From Synechococcales cyanobacterium PMM_0073 (lineage in GTDB: Bacteria; Cyanobacteriota; Cyanobacteriia; Elainellales; Elainellaceae), in contig CASBQH010000068.1 of assembly GCA_949127695.1 (NCBI GenBank), positions 1 through 7,514 on the forward strand: DNA of 7,514 nucleotides. The letters run 5' to 3'. Shown here in pieces: positions 1 through 4,966 of the stretch (positions are counted from its first letter, which is position 1; each line of letters starts with the position of its first letter). Under the pieces are notes generated by a model. It did no database searches, had not been told where the DNA came from, and saw only the letters and a list, made by a program, of their open reading frames with translations. Both the position numbers and the translations under genes were made by a program.

Positions 1-34
1 CCAATTCTTGAATGCCTGTAGGGCTATGAATTGG
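1..34. repeat. Inverted repeat / hairpin at the left window edge
   Basis: CCAATTC at 1-7 is perfectly complementary to GAATTGG at 28-34, and GCC (14-16) can pair with GGC (22-24) inside the loop. It lies about 40 bases beyond the stop codon of the minus-strand gene at 76-276, so it could belong to that gene's transcript end or to a gene outside the window. No run of T follows the stem on either strand within view, so a terminator call is weak. It is a short structure and chance is possible. Confidence 0.3.
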
Positions 35-75
35 GGGTTAGCGCCTGCGGCAAGCAAGAAAGGGGGCTTCTCCTC

Positions 76-276
76 CTACCGCATCAGCAGCGCCATATAC
101 CGCCCCTGCGCCAGCGGAGCCGGAATCAGCGGGCTAAACTGGCTGCGGTCAGTGATCACGCGCTTCACCTGAAACTCGTTAATGATGTGGTTCACCTGCT
201 CACGGGTGCCGACTACCCAAATTTGCGCCTCGTCGCCATGCGGACGTTGCAGCAGTTCGTTGAACTCTGAAGACAT
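76..276 (-). CDS. Small conserved-looking hypothetical protein (66 aa)
   Basis: A complete 66-residue reading frame starts with ATG at 276 and stops with TAG at 78-76. GAGG lies 8 bases upstream of the ATG, a good ribosome binding site that supports the start. The protein has no signal peptide or membrane segment. It looks like a small soluble alpha/beta fold: an acidic N-terminal stretch, a hydrophobic strand IWVVG at about residues 19-23, a helix-like QVNHIINEF, a second strand around VKRVITD, then FSPLIPAPL and the C-terminal end RYMALLMR. From memory this resembles short uncharacterised proteins shared by cyanobacteria, but I cannot verify that and assign no function. The opposite-strand frame over the same bases is rich in Q, H, R and L and looks like its shadow. 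The gene appears monocistronic and has an inverted repeat about 45 bases upstream (319-336). Confidence 0.7.
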   Translation of the reverse strand: MSSEFNELLQRPHGDEAQIWVVGTREQVNHIINEFQVKRVITDRSQFSPLIPAPLAQGRYMALLMR

Positions 277-644
277 AGATTTCGCCTCAATTTTGTGGGT
301 TTAGAGGGCTTGAAGCTCAGTGATAGCCTAATCACTTTCATGAACAAGGTATGCCGATCATTTACAATCAGCACAGCCTAGCGCCACGCTCATCACGCGG
401 CGGTAAGTTAGCTGGCTAGCGGTGGTGATAACACTTCTAGTCAGCGACCTCGCCTCAAGCCCAGTACCGATGTTTGACCACCAGTTTGAAAAGCATAAAG
501 CAGAACTCAGGTTTGCACAAGCGTAAAGCCGAAAAAAACTGCAATCAAGTTTTGAGCGTTCTCTCACCAGCCGCTCAGGCCGAGATCCAGCTAGCCGCTA
601 CAATATCGAATAGGAGCAAATAGGGAACATTCAGGTGAACTGCG
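277..644. other. Intergenic spacer without a credible gene
   Basis: This 368-base stretch separates the minus-strand small gene (76-276) from the plus-strand Uma2 gene (645). It should hold both divergent promoters. A frame at 358-567 on the minus strand encodes a cysteine- and serine-rich 69-residue peptide with no ribosome binding site or family resemblance that I can see, so I do not call it. Visible elements are the inverted repeat at 319-336, a minus-strand TTGTTC followed after 16 bases by TATCAC that could serve as a weak promoter for the small gene, and a plus-strand TACAAT at 599-604 about 40 bases before the Uma2 start. Confidence 0.6.
319..336. promoter_or_regulatory. Perfect 6-6-6 inverted repeat, candidate operator
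   Basis: AGTGAT (319-324) and ATCACT (331-336) are perfect inverted copies around a 6-base centre. The element sits 43 bases upstream of the ATG of the small minus-strand gene and overlaps the possible minus-strand promoter there (TTGTTC, 16 bases, TATCAC). That position suits an operator for a dimeric repressor. The arms are short, so chance cannot be excluded and no regulator is identified. Confidence 0.3.
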
Positions 645-1208
645 ATGGAAACTGTACTTGACCTATCCCCGATTGTTGAGCTGACGCATGATCAGTTTTA
701 TCAGCTCTGTATGGCAAACCGCGATTTGGCGATGGAGCGCTCGCCCAGTGGAGAATTAATTATCATGACCCCAATTGGCGGCGAGAGCGGCATTCAAGAA
801 GCGAGCTTGATTGGTAAGGTTGTGGTTTGGAATGAGCAGACCAATCTGGGCTTTGTGTTTAGTTCTTCAACGGTGTTCAAATTGCCGAACGGCGGCGACC
901 GCTCGCCTGATGTGGCTTGGGTGAGCCGTGAGCGCTGGGAGGCGCTCAGCCAAATAGAGCGCGAAAAGTTTCCGCCAATTTGCCCAGATTTCATCATTGA
1001 GCTGCGGTCGCGGACTGATCGCCTTGCGCCGCTGCAAGCCAAAATGCAGGAGTATCTGCAAAGCGGCCTGCGGCTAGGCTGGTTGATTAACCCGCAAGAT
1101 CAGCAGGTGGAAATCTATCGTCCCGCTCAGCCGCCTGAACCGCTCGCCTATCCAGCGACGCTAATGGGGGAAGCAGTTTTACCGGGGTTCAGCCTTTCGG
1201 TAGGGTGA
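645..1208 (+). CDS. Uma2-family (DUF820) restriction endonuclease-like protein
   Basis: This 187-residue protein matches the Uma2/DUF820 family in length and motif order. These proteins have a PD-(D/E)XK nuclease fold and are present in many copies in cyanobacteria; most have no proven substrate. Visible hallmarks are the helical N-terminus with LTHDQFYQLC (13-22), the strand pair ELIIMTP (37-43), DRSPDVAWVS (85-94) with the probable catalytic Asp89, PDFIIELRS (114-122) with Glu119, and KMQEYLQSGLRLGWLINP (133-150). In place of the usual E-x-K the active site shows E-x-R (Glu119, Arg121), which I recall as common in cyanobacterial members. AGG lies 9 bases before the ATG, supporting the start. 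A TACAAT at 599-604 may be its -10 box. It has no toxin-antitoxin partner or transposase beside it, so its role is open. Confidence 0.9.
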   Translation: METVLDLSPIVELTHDQFYQLCMANRDLAMERSPSGELIIMTPIGGESGIQEASLIGKVVVWNEQTNLGFVFSSSTVFKLPNGGDRSPDVAWVSRERWEALSQIEREKFPPICPDFIIELRSRTDRLAPLQAKMQEYLQSGLRLGWLINPQDQQVEIYRPAQPPEPLAYPATLMGEAVLPGFSLSVG

Positions 1209-1374
1209 TAGCTTTCTATGAGGTGCGGGACTCTAAAGCAGAGTTGGCTCAGAAGTCTTCCTTATCTTGAATACCCGCAAGAGCTATGAATGGGGAATTC
1301 GCGCTCACAGAACAGTCAGCCAGAGCGCTACAATCCAAGCAAGCTTCAAAGGCACAGGTTTAAAACGTAGCATC

Positions 1375-2223
1375 ATGCACAGCTTTGTTCCGCCCGCTCG
1401 GTTTTTTCCCTATCTCACCTGGACTGAAATTGACCAGATGCCCGATAAGGAAAATATCGTGATCTTGCAGCCAATTGGTGCAATTGAGCAGCATGGTCCC
1501 CACCTGCCGCTGATTGTCGATACGGCAATTAGCACAGCTGTTTTGGGCAAGGCGCTAGCGCAGCTCGAACCCGAAGTTCCGGCCTATGCGCTGCCGCCGC
1601 TTTACTACGGTAAGTCAAACGAGCACTGGCATTTTCCTGGCACCATTACGCTCAGCGCCCAAACCCTGATGGCAGTTCTGATGGAAGTTGGCCAAAGCCT
1701 GCACCGCGCCGGGTTTCGCAAGCTGGCCTTTGTAAACGGGCATGGCGGTCAGCCACAGGTGCTAGAAATTGTGGCCAGAGATCTGCATCAGCAGCTAGAA
1801 ATGATGGTGTTTCCGCTGTTTGTCTGGCAGGTGCCCAACATTGCCGCCGAGCTGCTGACGCCGAAAGAGCTGGAGCTGGGCATTCATGCTGGCGATGCCG
1901 AAACCAGCCTGCTGCTGTCAATTTTGCCGGATCAAGTCAAGCTAGAAGCTGCCGTCTGTGAATATCCGACTTTGCCGCAGGATACGTTGCTGAGCATGGA
2001 AGGCAAGCTGCCCTTTGCCTGGACAACCCGCGATTTGAGCCGCAGCGGTGTGCTGGGCGATCCAACGGTGGCGACTGCTGCGAAGGGCGATCAAATACTA
2101 GCCTCGTTAGCAGCAGGCTGGACGCAGGTGATTCGAGATATCCATCGGTTTCAGCAGCCTCAAGCGGCAGAGTCTCTTGCCCCCAGCTCTGTCGCCAACT
2201 TTGAAGGCAGGCAGCATGAGTAA
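1375..2223 (+). CDS. Creatininase-family metal-dependent amidohydrolase
   Basis: A 282-residue protein of the creatininase superfamily, cytoplasmic enzymes that hydrolyse amide or cyclic amide bonds with a two-metal centre. All expected metal ligands are visible: Glu38 and His40 in IGAIEQHGPHLPL, Asp49 in IVDT, His123 in FVNGHGGQ, and Glu176 in HAGDAETS. The family also contains Fapy deformylase and MftE peptidase, so true creatininase activity is not implied; creatine metabolism is unexpected in cyanobacteria. I choose ATG 1375 (MHSFVPPARFFPYLTW) over an in-frame TTG at 1267, because the extra 36 residues are serine-, threonine- and arginine-rich with no family character and they overlap a TACAAT (1329-1334) that may be the -10 box. 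The ribosome binding site is weak. The last 20 or so residues form a polar tail. It is convergent with ocp. Confidence 0.88.
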   Translation: MHSFVPPARFFPYLTWTEIDQMPDKENIVILQPIGAIEQHGPHLPLIVDTAISTAVLGKALAQLEPEVPAYALPPLYYGKSNEHWHFPGTITLSAQTLMAVLMEVGQSLHRAGFRKLAFVNGHGGQPQVLEIVARDLHQQLEMMVFPLFVWQVPNIAAELLTPKELELGIHAGDAETSLLLSILPDQVKLEAAVCEYPTLPQDTLLSMEGKLPFAWTTRDLSRSGVLGDPTVATAAKGDQILASLAAGWTQVIRDIHRFQQPQAAESLAPSSVANFEGRQHE

Positions 2224-2356
2224 ATTTTAGTCACAGTTTGGGACTGGATTAGTTCTTTTGTTCCCAGATTCAGGAACGCTTCTAGATACCCACTATAGAT
2301 AAGTACATGAATAGATTTGAATACAGATCTAGATATACTGAGATTTTCATAGGATA

Positions 2357-2405
2357 GCAAAACGGGCAGCTCCTGTATCAATGAGATCCCAGGAAGCTGC
2401 CCGTT
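2357..2405 (-). terminator. Intrinsic terminator of ocp
   Basis: AACGGGCAGCT (2361-2371) pairs perfectly with AGCTGCCCGTT (2395-2405). The stem extends past one bulged A through CCT (2372-2374) with AGG (2391-2393). On the minus strand the stem runs into TTTT and then GCTATCC, a short T tract. It starts 44 bases after the ocp stop codon, the expected place. In the plus direction no T tract follows, so I assign it to ocp, though it may also slow read-through from the creatininase-family gene. Confidence 0.7.
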
Positions 2406-2448
2406 ATAGACTGATGCTCAGAGCGCAATTGAGGTTGATAATCGCAGC

Positions 2449-3408
2449 TTAACGCATGAGATTTAGCAGCTCTTTGGGCGAGGCCAGCAGATCAATTGCG
2501 ACGAAAAAGATCTTGCCTTCAGCATCCAGCAAAAAACGCCATGCAATATTCATCCCCACCGCTGCGCCAAACCAAGGCGTCTGGACTTTGCCCGTCACTT
2601 TAATCTGCTTAAACCCATCGTCAACCGATTCCACAACGCCCCGTTCTGGCAGCAGCTTCAGGTTTTGGCATTCTTCGCGCAGATAGCGCAGCACGTTCTC
2701 TTTGCCGACAATTGGCTTTTGGAACGGCGGCTGCAAAGCACCTGTGGCAGCAAACAGCTGAATCACCACATCAAAGTCATTGGCATTCATGTTGTTGATG
2801 TAGTCCAGCACGGTTTGATCCGTGACGCCCTCAATCGCCACTTGAGTCCGCTGGGCGGCTGCCTTGGGCACAACCCTTTCCTCGGCAACCGGCGTGTAGC
2901 TCCCCAGCTTGCTTGGGTCATATCCCATATCGACTACCGAATTCCGCAGCACGGTAATTTGCTGGCCTGGATCAAGTTCGCGAACCGCTTGCAGTACCGC
3001 TGCTGCATTGGCTGAGAGCTTGTAGCCTTCAGGAATGGGCGCAACAATGCCTTGCTCCATCCACTGACCCAGCTGATACCAGAAGCCCAGCTTAATATTG
3101 GTGCTAAATGTAGAGTAAGTACGGCAGTCAGGCGTGTCGGCTCGGTTGGCCAAATCGCACATGAACTGAGTCTGCTCTAGCGGCGACATCTGCTTGACTT
3201 GGTTGAGCAGCCCTTCAGCAAACACCATATTGGCAGCGCCTGGAGCGGCGATGGTGATTGTACTGCCCATCTCGGTGTAGGCAAACCAAATCCAGGCCAG
3301 CTGATCTTCAGCATTCAGCTGGTTAAACCGAGCAATAGCAGCCGGAACAGCATCTGCCGCCAGCGTGTTAGGGAAAATACCGCGTGCCGAATCAATTGTA
3401 AATGGCAT
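2449..3408 (-). CDS. ocp: Orange carotenoid protein (OCP1-like)
   Basis: A complete 319-residue OCP, a soluble two-domain photoreceptor that binds a keto-carotenoid, is activated by blue-green light and then docks on the phycobilisome to dissipate energy as heat. It aligns nearly end to end with my memory of Synechocystis Slr1963. The N-terminal helical domain spans about 1-165, the linker about 166-190, and the C-terminal NTF2-like domain about 191-319. Carotenoid-pocket residues are present: Trp41, Tyr44, Trp110, and Tyr203 and Trp290 (Synechocystis Y201 and W288), the pair that hydrogen-bonds the keto group. The interdomain salt bridge partners Arg155 and Glu246 and the Arg9 region are kept. 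Asp19 and Arg27, the reported OCP1 dimer contact, are kept. Lys231 replaces Synechocystis Arg229. GAGG lies 11 bases before the ATG. Neither frp nor a carotenoid ketolase gene is adjacent. Confidence 0.98.
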   Translation of the reverse strand: MPFTIDSARGIFPNTLAADAVPAAIARFNQLNAEDQLAWIWFAYTEMGSTITIAAPGAANMVFAEGLLNQVKQMSPLEQTQFMCDLANRADTPDCRTYSTFSTNIKLGFWYQLGQWMEQGIVAPIPEGYKLSANAAAVLQAVRELDPGQQITVLRNSVVDMGYDPSKLGSYTPVAEERVVPKAAAQRTQVAIEGVTDQTVLDYINNMNANDFDVVIQLFAATGALQPPFQKPIVGKENVLRYLREECQNLKLLPERGVVESVDDGFKQIKVTGKVQTPWFGAAVGMNIAWRFLLDAEGKIFFVAIDLLASPKELLNLMR

Positions 3409-3537
3409 AGTCTAATTTACCTCGTTCAGGGTTGCGATGTTTAAATCTATGGACGCAATAACCTCTGATATCTCCAGCAAAGGTCTCTTTGGGACAGTTT
3501 TTTGAGTCTCGTCACATTTTATAATATAAGTTAACAA

Positions 3538-3556
3538 AGCAGAGTAGATCTCTGCT
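3538..3556. repeat. 7-bp perfect inverted repeat in the ocp/arsC spacer
   Basis: AGCAGAG (3538-3544) and CTCTGCT (3550-3556) are perfect inverted copies around TAGAT. The element adjoins the AT-rich promoter-like box at 3513-3535, about 130 bases upstream of the ocp start. It could be an operator for a promoter in that box or a small hairpin. No T run follows on either strand, so it does not look like a terminator. The responsible regulator is unknown. Confidence 0.35.
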
Positions 3557-3692
3557 CATCTCAAATTTTGATTGCTGATGCTTTGCATTGGAATCTTCAA
3601 CGACTTTCACATTAAGCACGTCACCGCAGACCGCCGCCAGTTTTGACCCATCCTGCCCGCACCCGCTGCAAGCACGGCACATCTACTACGGA

Positions 3693-3722
3693 TTGACATA
3701 TCAAATAAAATTGATGTATTAA
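3693..3722 (+). promoter_or_regulatory. Promoter of arsC (sigma-70 type)
   Basis: A perfect -35 hexamer TTGACA (3693-3698) is followed after 18 bases by TATTAA (3717-3722), a fair -10. Transcription would begin near 3729, leaving a leader of about 38 bases before the ATG at 3767. The upstream in-frame ATG at 3722 overlaps the -10 and precedes the expected start site, so it could not be translated from this promoter. Confidence 0.65.
3696..3719. promoter_or_regulatory. ArsR/SmtB-type operator over the arsC promoter
   Basis: An imperfect palindrome with 9-base arms, ACATATCAA (3696-3704) and TTGATGTAT (3711-3719), has a 6-base AT spacer and two mismatched pairs. The core ATCAA-N6-TTGAT is the kind of site bound by ArsR/SmtB metalloregulators, which release DNA on binding arsenite or metal. 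It fills the space between the -35 and -10 hexamers, so a bound repressor would block polymerase. No arsR gene is in the window; in Synechocystis, as I recall, the arsenic regulator is also encoded away from its operon. Confidence 0.6.
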
Positions 3723-3766
3723 TGTCCTATGGTGCAAATGTAGAGTTTTGGCCTGGAGAAGTGGTA

Positions 3767-4174
3767 ATGAAGCATGTCATGTTTGTCTGCAAAAAGAACT
3801 CGGCTCGGTCTCAGATGGCCGAAGGGTTTGCCAAGCATTTGGGAGCCGGAAAAATTCAGGTGACAAGCTCTGGGCTAGAAGCCAGCCAAGTCAGGCCGGA
3901 GGCGATTGCCACGATGAAAGAGGCTGGCGTGGATATTAGCCATCAAACTTCCAAAGCCCTCAGCGACTTCAGCCCAGAAGATTTTGATGTCGTGATTTCG
4001 CTCTGCGGCTGTGGCGTGAATCTGCCGCCCGAATGGCTGACCCGCGAGGTCTTCGCCGACTGGCAGCTAGATGATCCAGCCGAGCAGCCCGAAATCTTTC
4101 CCAGAGTCCGCGACGAAATTCGGGAGCGCGTCGCGCAGCTGATTGAGTCGCTTGAAGCTGCCCCAGTGGCGTGA
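3767..4174 (+). CDS. arsC: Arsenate reductase, glutathione/glutaredoxin-linked Synechocystis type
   Basis: A 135-residue cytoplasmic enzyme of the low-molecular-weight tyrosine phosphatase fold that reduces arsenate to arsenite. The P-loop is C-x5-R: Cys8 to Arg14 in FVCKKNSARSQMAEGFA. The resolving pair Cys80 and Cys82 lies in ISLCGCGVNLPPEW, matching the C8/C80/C82 set described for Synechocystis ArsC (Slr0946), which works with glutathione and glutaredoxin. The DWQLDDP segment (98-104) carries the conserved DP of the fold. Cys13 of Synechocystis is Ala13 here, which does not affect the catalytic set. I choose ATG 3767 over 3722 because GGAG lies 8 bases before it, the protein then begins MKHVMFVC as in the family, and 3722 lies inside the promoter's -10. 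arsH follows after 110 bases on the same strand, suggesting one operon. Confidence 0.95.
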   Translation: MKHVMFVCKKNSARSQMAEGFAKHLGAGKIQVTSSGLEASQVRPEAIATMKEAGVDISHQTSKALSDFSPEDFDVVISLCGCGVNLPPEWLTREVFADWQLDDPAEQPEIFPRVRDEIRERVAQLIESLEAAPVA

Positions 4175-4242
4175 GGTTGGAGTGATGCCAACATATGGAG
4201 CGAGAGCGAGTCTGTAAATTTCTGGTTGTCATTGAGCGGCTT

Positions 4243-4263
4243 GCCCGCAAGTAAACTGCGGGC
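4243..4263 (+). repeat. Hairpin in the arsC-arsH gap
   Basis: GCCCGCA (4243-4249) pairs perfectly with TGCGGGC (4257-4263) around a 7-base loop, and TT/AA can extend it past a bulge. It is GC-rich enough to be stable, but no T run follows on either strand. It may be an mRNA processing or stabilising element or a leaky terminator that lowers arsH expression relative to arsC. It ends 21 bases before the first possible arsH start. Confidence 0.45.
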
Positions 4264-4284
4264 TAATGGGTCAAGTACACTAAA

Positions 4285-4923
4285 GTGCATGAAACTAGAC
4301 CTATGACATCATTTGATCACCCGCCCCGGATTTTGTTTCTCTATGGCTCCCTGCGCGAACGCTCCTACAGCCGACTAGCAGCCGAAGAGGCCGCCCGGAT
4401 TATTCAGGAATTTGGGGCAGAGGTAAAGTTCTTTGACCCGCGCGATCTGCCGATCTATGGCAGCGTGCCTGAGACGCATCCCAAAGTGCAGGAGCTGCGT
4501 CAGCTCAGCCTTTGGTCAGAAGGCCAAGTCTGGTGTAGCCCAGAAATGCACGGCCAAATTACCGGCATTCTCAAAAACCAAATCGACTGGATTCCGCTCA
4601 GCATCGGCGCAGTTCGCCCCACCCAAGGCCGGACGCTGGCAGTAATGCAGGTGAGCGGCGGCTCGCAGTCGTTTAATGCGGTGAATACTATGCGATTGCT
4701 AGGGCGCTGGATGCGGATGTTCACCATCCCCAATCAGTCTTCAATCGCCAAAGCCTACCAGGAATTTAACGAAGATGGCAGCATGAAAGACTCAGCCTAT
4801 CGAGATCGGGTGGTGGATGTGATGGAAGAACTCTACAAGTTTACGCTGCTGCTGCGCGACCAAGTAGATTACCTCACCGACCGCTACAGCGAACGCAAAG
4901 AGCGAGCTGCCAAGAACGTTTAG
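4285..4923 (+). CDS. arsH: ArsH, NADPH-dependent FMN oxidoreductase of arsenic resistance
   Basis: A 212-residue flavodoxin-fold protein of the ArsH family. ArsH proteins bind FMN, use NADPH, and have been reported to oxidise trivalent organoarsenicals and to reduce quinones and metal ions. Family signatures are clear: the FMN phosphate loop [18 protein letters not shown] (about 19-36), the strand and turn [12 protein letters not shown] (48-59), [20 protein letters not shown] (84-103), and [19 protein letters not shown] (118-136) followed by LRRW-like [12 protein letters not shown]. The first start is GTG 4285; an in-frame ATG at 4303 would give 206 residues, the length I recall for the Synechocystis protein, and is equally plausible. 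Neither has a strong ribosome binding site. It probably shares the arsC transcript. It ends 43 bases before the convergent sulfotransferase gene. Confidence 0.95.
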   Translation: MHETRPMTSFDHPPRILFLYGSLRERSYSRLAAEEAARIIQEFGAEVKFFDPRDLPIYGSVPETHPKVQELRQLSLWSEGQVWCSPEMHGQITGILKNQIDWIPLSIGAVRPTQGRTLAVMQVSGGSQSFNAVNTMRLLGRWMRMFTIPNQSSIAKAYQEFNEDGSMKDSAYRDRVVDVMEELYKFTLLLRDQVDYLTDRYSERKERAAKNV

Positions 4924-4966
4924 AAGCAGGATTACGATAGGACTACATCAACACCTTACCCGCTCG

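Larger units (their letters stand above)
3409..3766. promoter_or_regulatory. Divergent ocp / arsC control region
   Basis: This 358-base spacer lies between two genes that point away from each other. From the ocp side it holds the ocp ribosome binding site, an AT-rich box around 3513-3535 containing TATAAT (3520-3525) on the plus strand and TATTAT-like matches on the minus strand, a 7-bp inverted repeat (3538-3556), a more GC-rich stretch at about 3620-3690, and finally the arsC promoter and operator (3693-3722). I cannot fix the ocp start site; no good -35/-10 pair stands out on the minus strand. A 56-codon minus-strand frame at 3512-3682 is treated only as a finding. Confidence 0.6.

Noticed and set aside
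31..270. 79-codon plus-strand frame
   Set aside because: It lies antisense to the better-supported 66-residue gene (76-276), is rich in Q, H, R and L, and has no family resemblance.
358..567. 69-codon minus-strand frame in the left spacer
   Set aside because: No ribosome binding site, composition heavy in S, C and R, no recognisable motif; treated as spacer.
1230..1244. ACTCT-AAAGC-AGAGT mini-hairpin after the Uma2 gene as a terminator
   Set aside because: The stem is only 5 bp with low GC and no T tract follows.
1267..1374. TTG-initiated 36-residue N-terminal extension of the creatininase-family protein
   Set aside because: The extension has no family character, overlaps a possible -10 box (TACAAT 1329-1334), and the conserved N-terminus begins at ATG 1375.
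2236..2266. TGGGA...TCCCA pairing just after the creatininase-family gene as its terminator
   Set aside because: The stem is only 5 bp with a long loop and no clean T tract.
2665..3015. 116-codon plus-strand frame
   Set aside because: Antisense to the certain ocp gene and without protein-like motifs.
3722..3766. Upstream ATG adding 15 residues to ArsC
   Set aside because: The codon overlaps the -10 hexamer and precedes the predicted transcript start; the family N-terminus MKHVMFVC begins at 3767 with a good ribosome binding site.
3943..4290. 115-codon and 93-codon minus-strand frames
   Set aside because: Antisense shadows of arsC with low-complexity S/R-rich composition.
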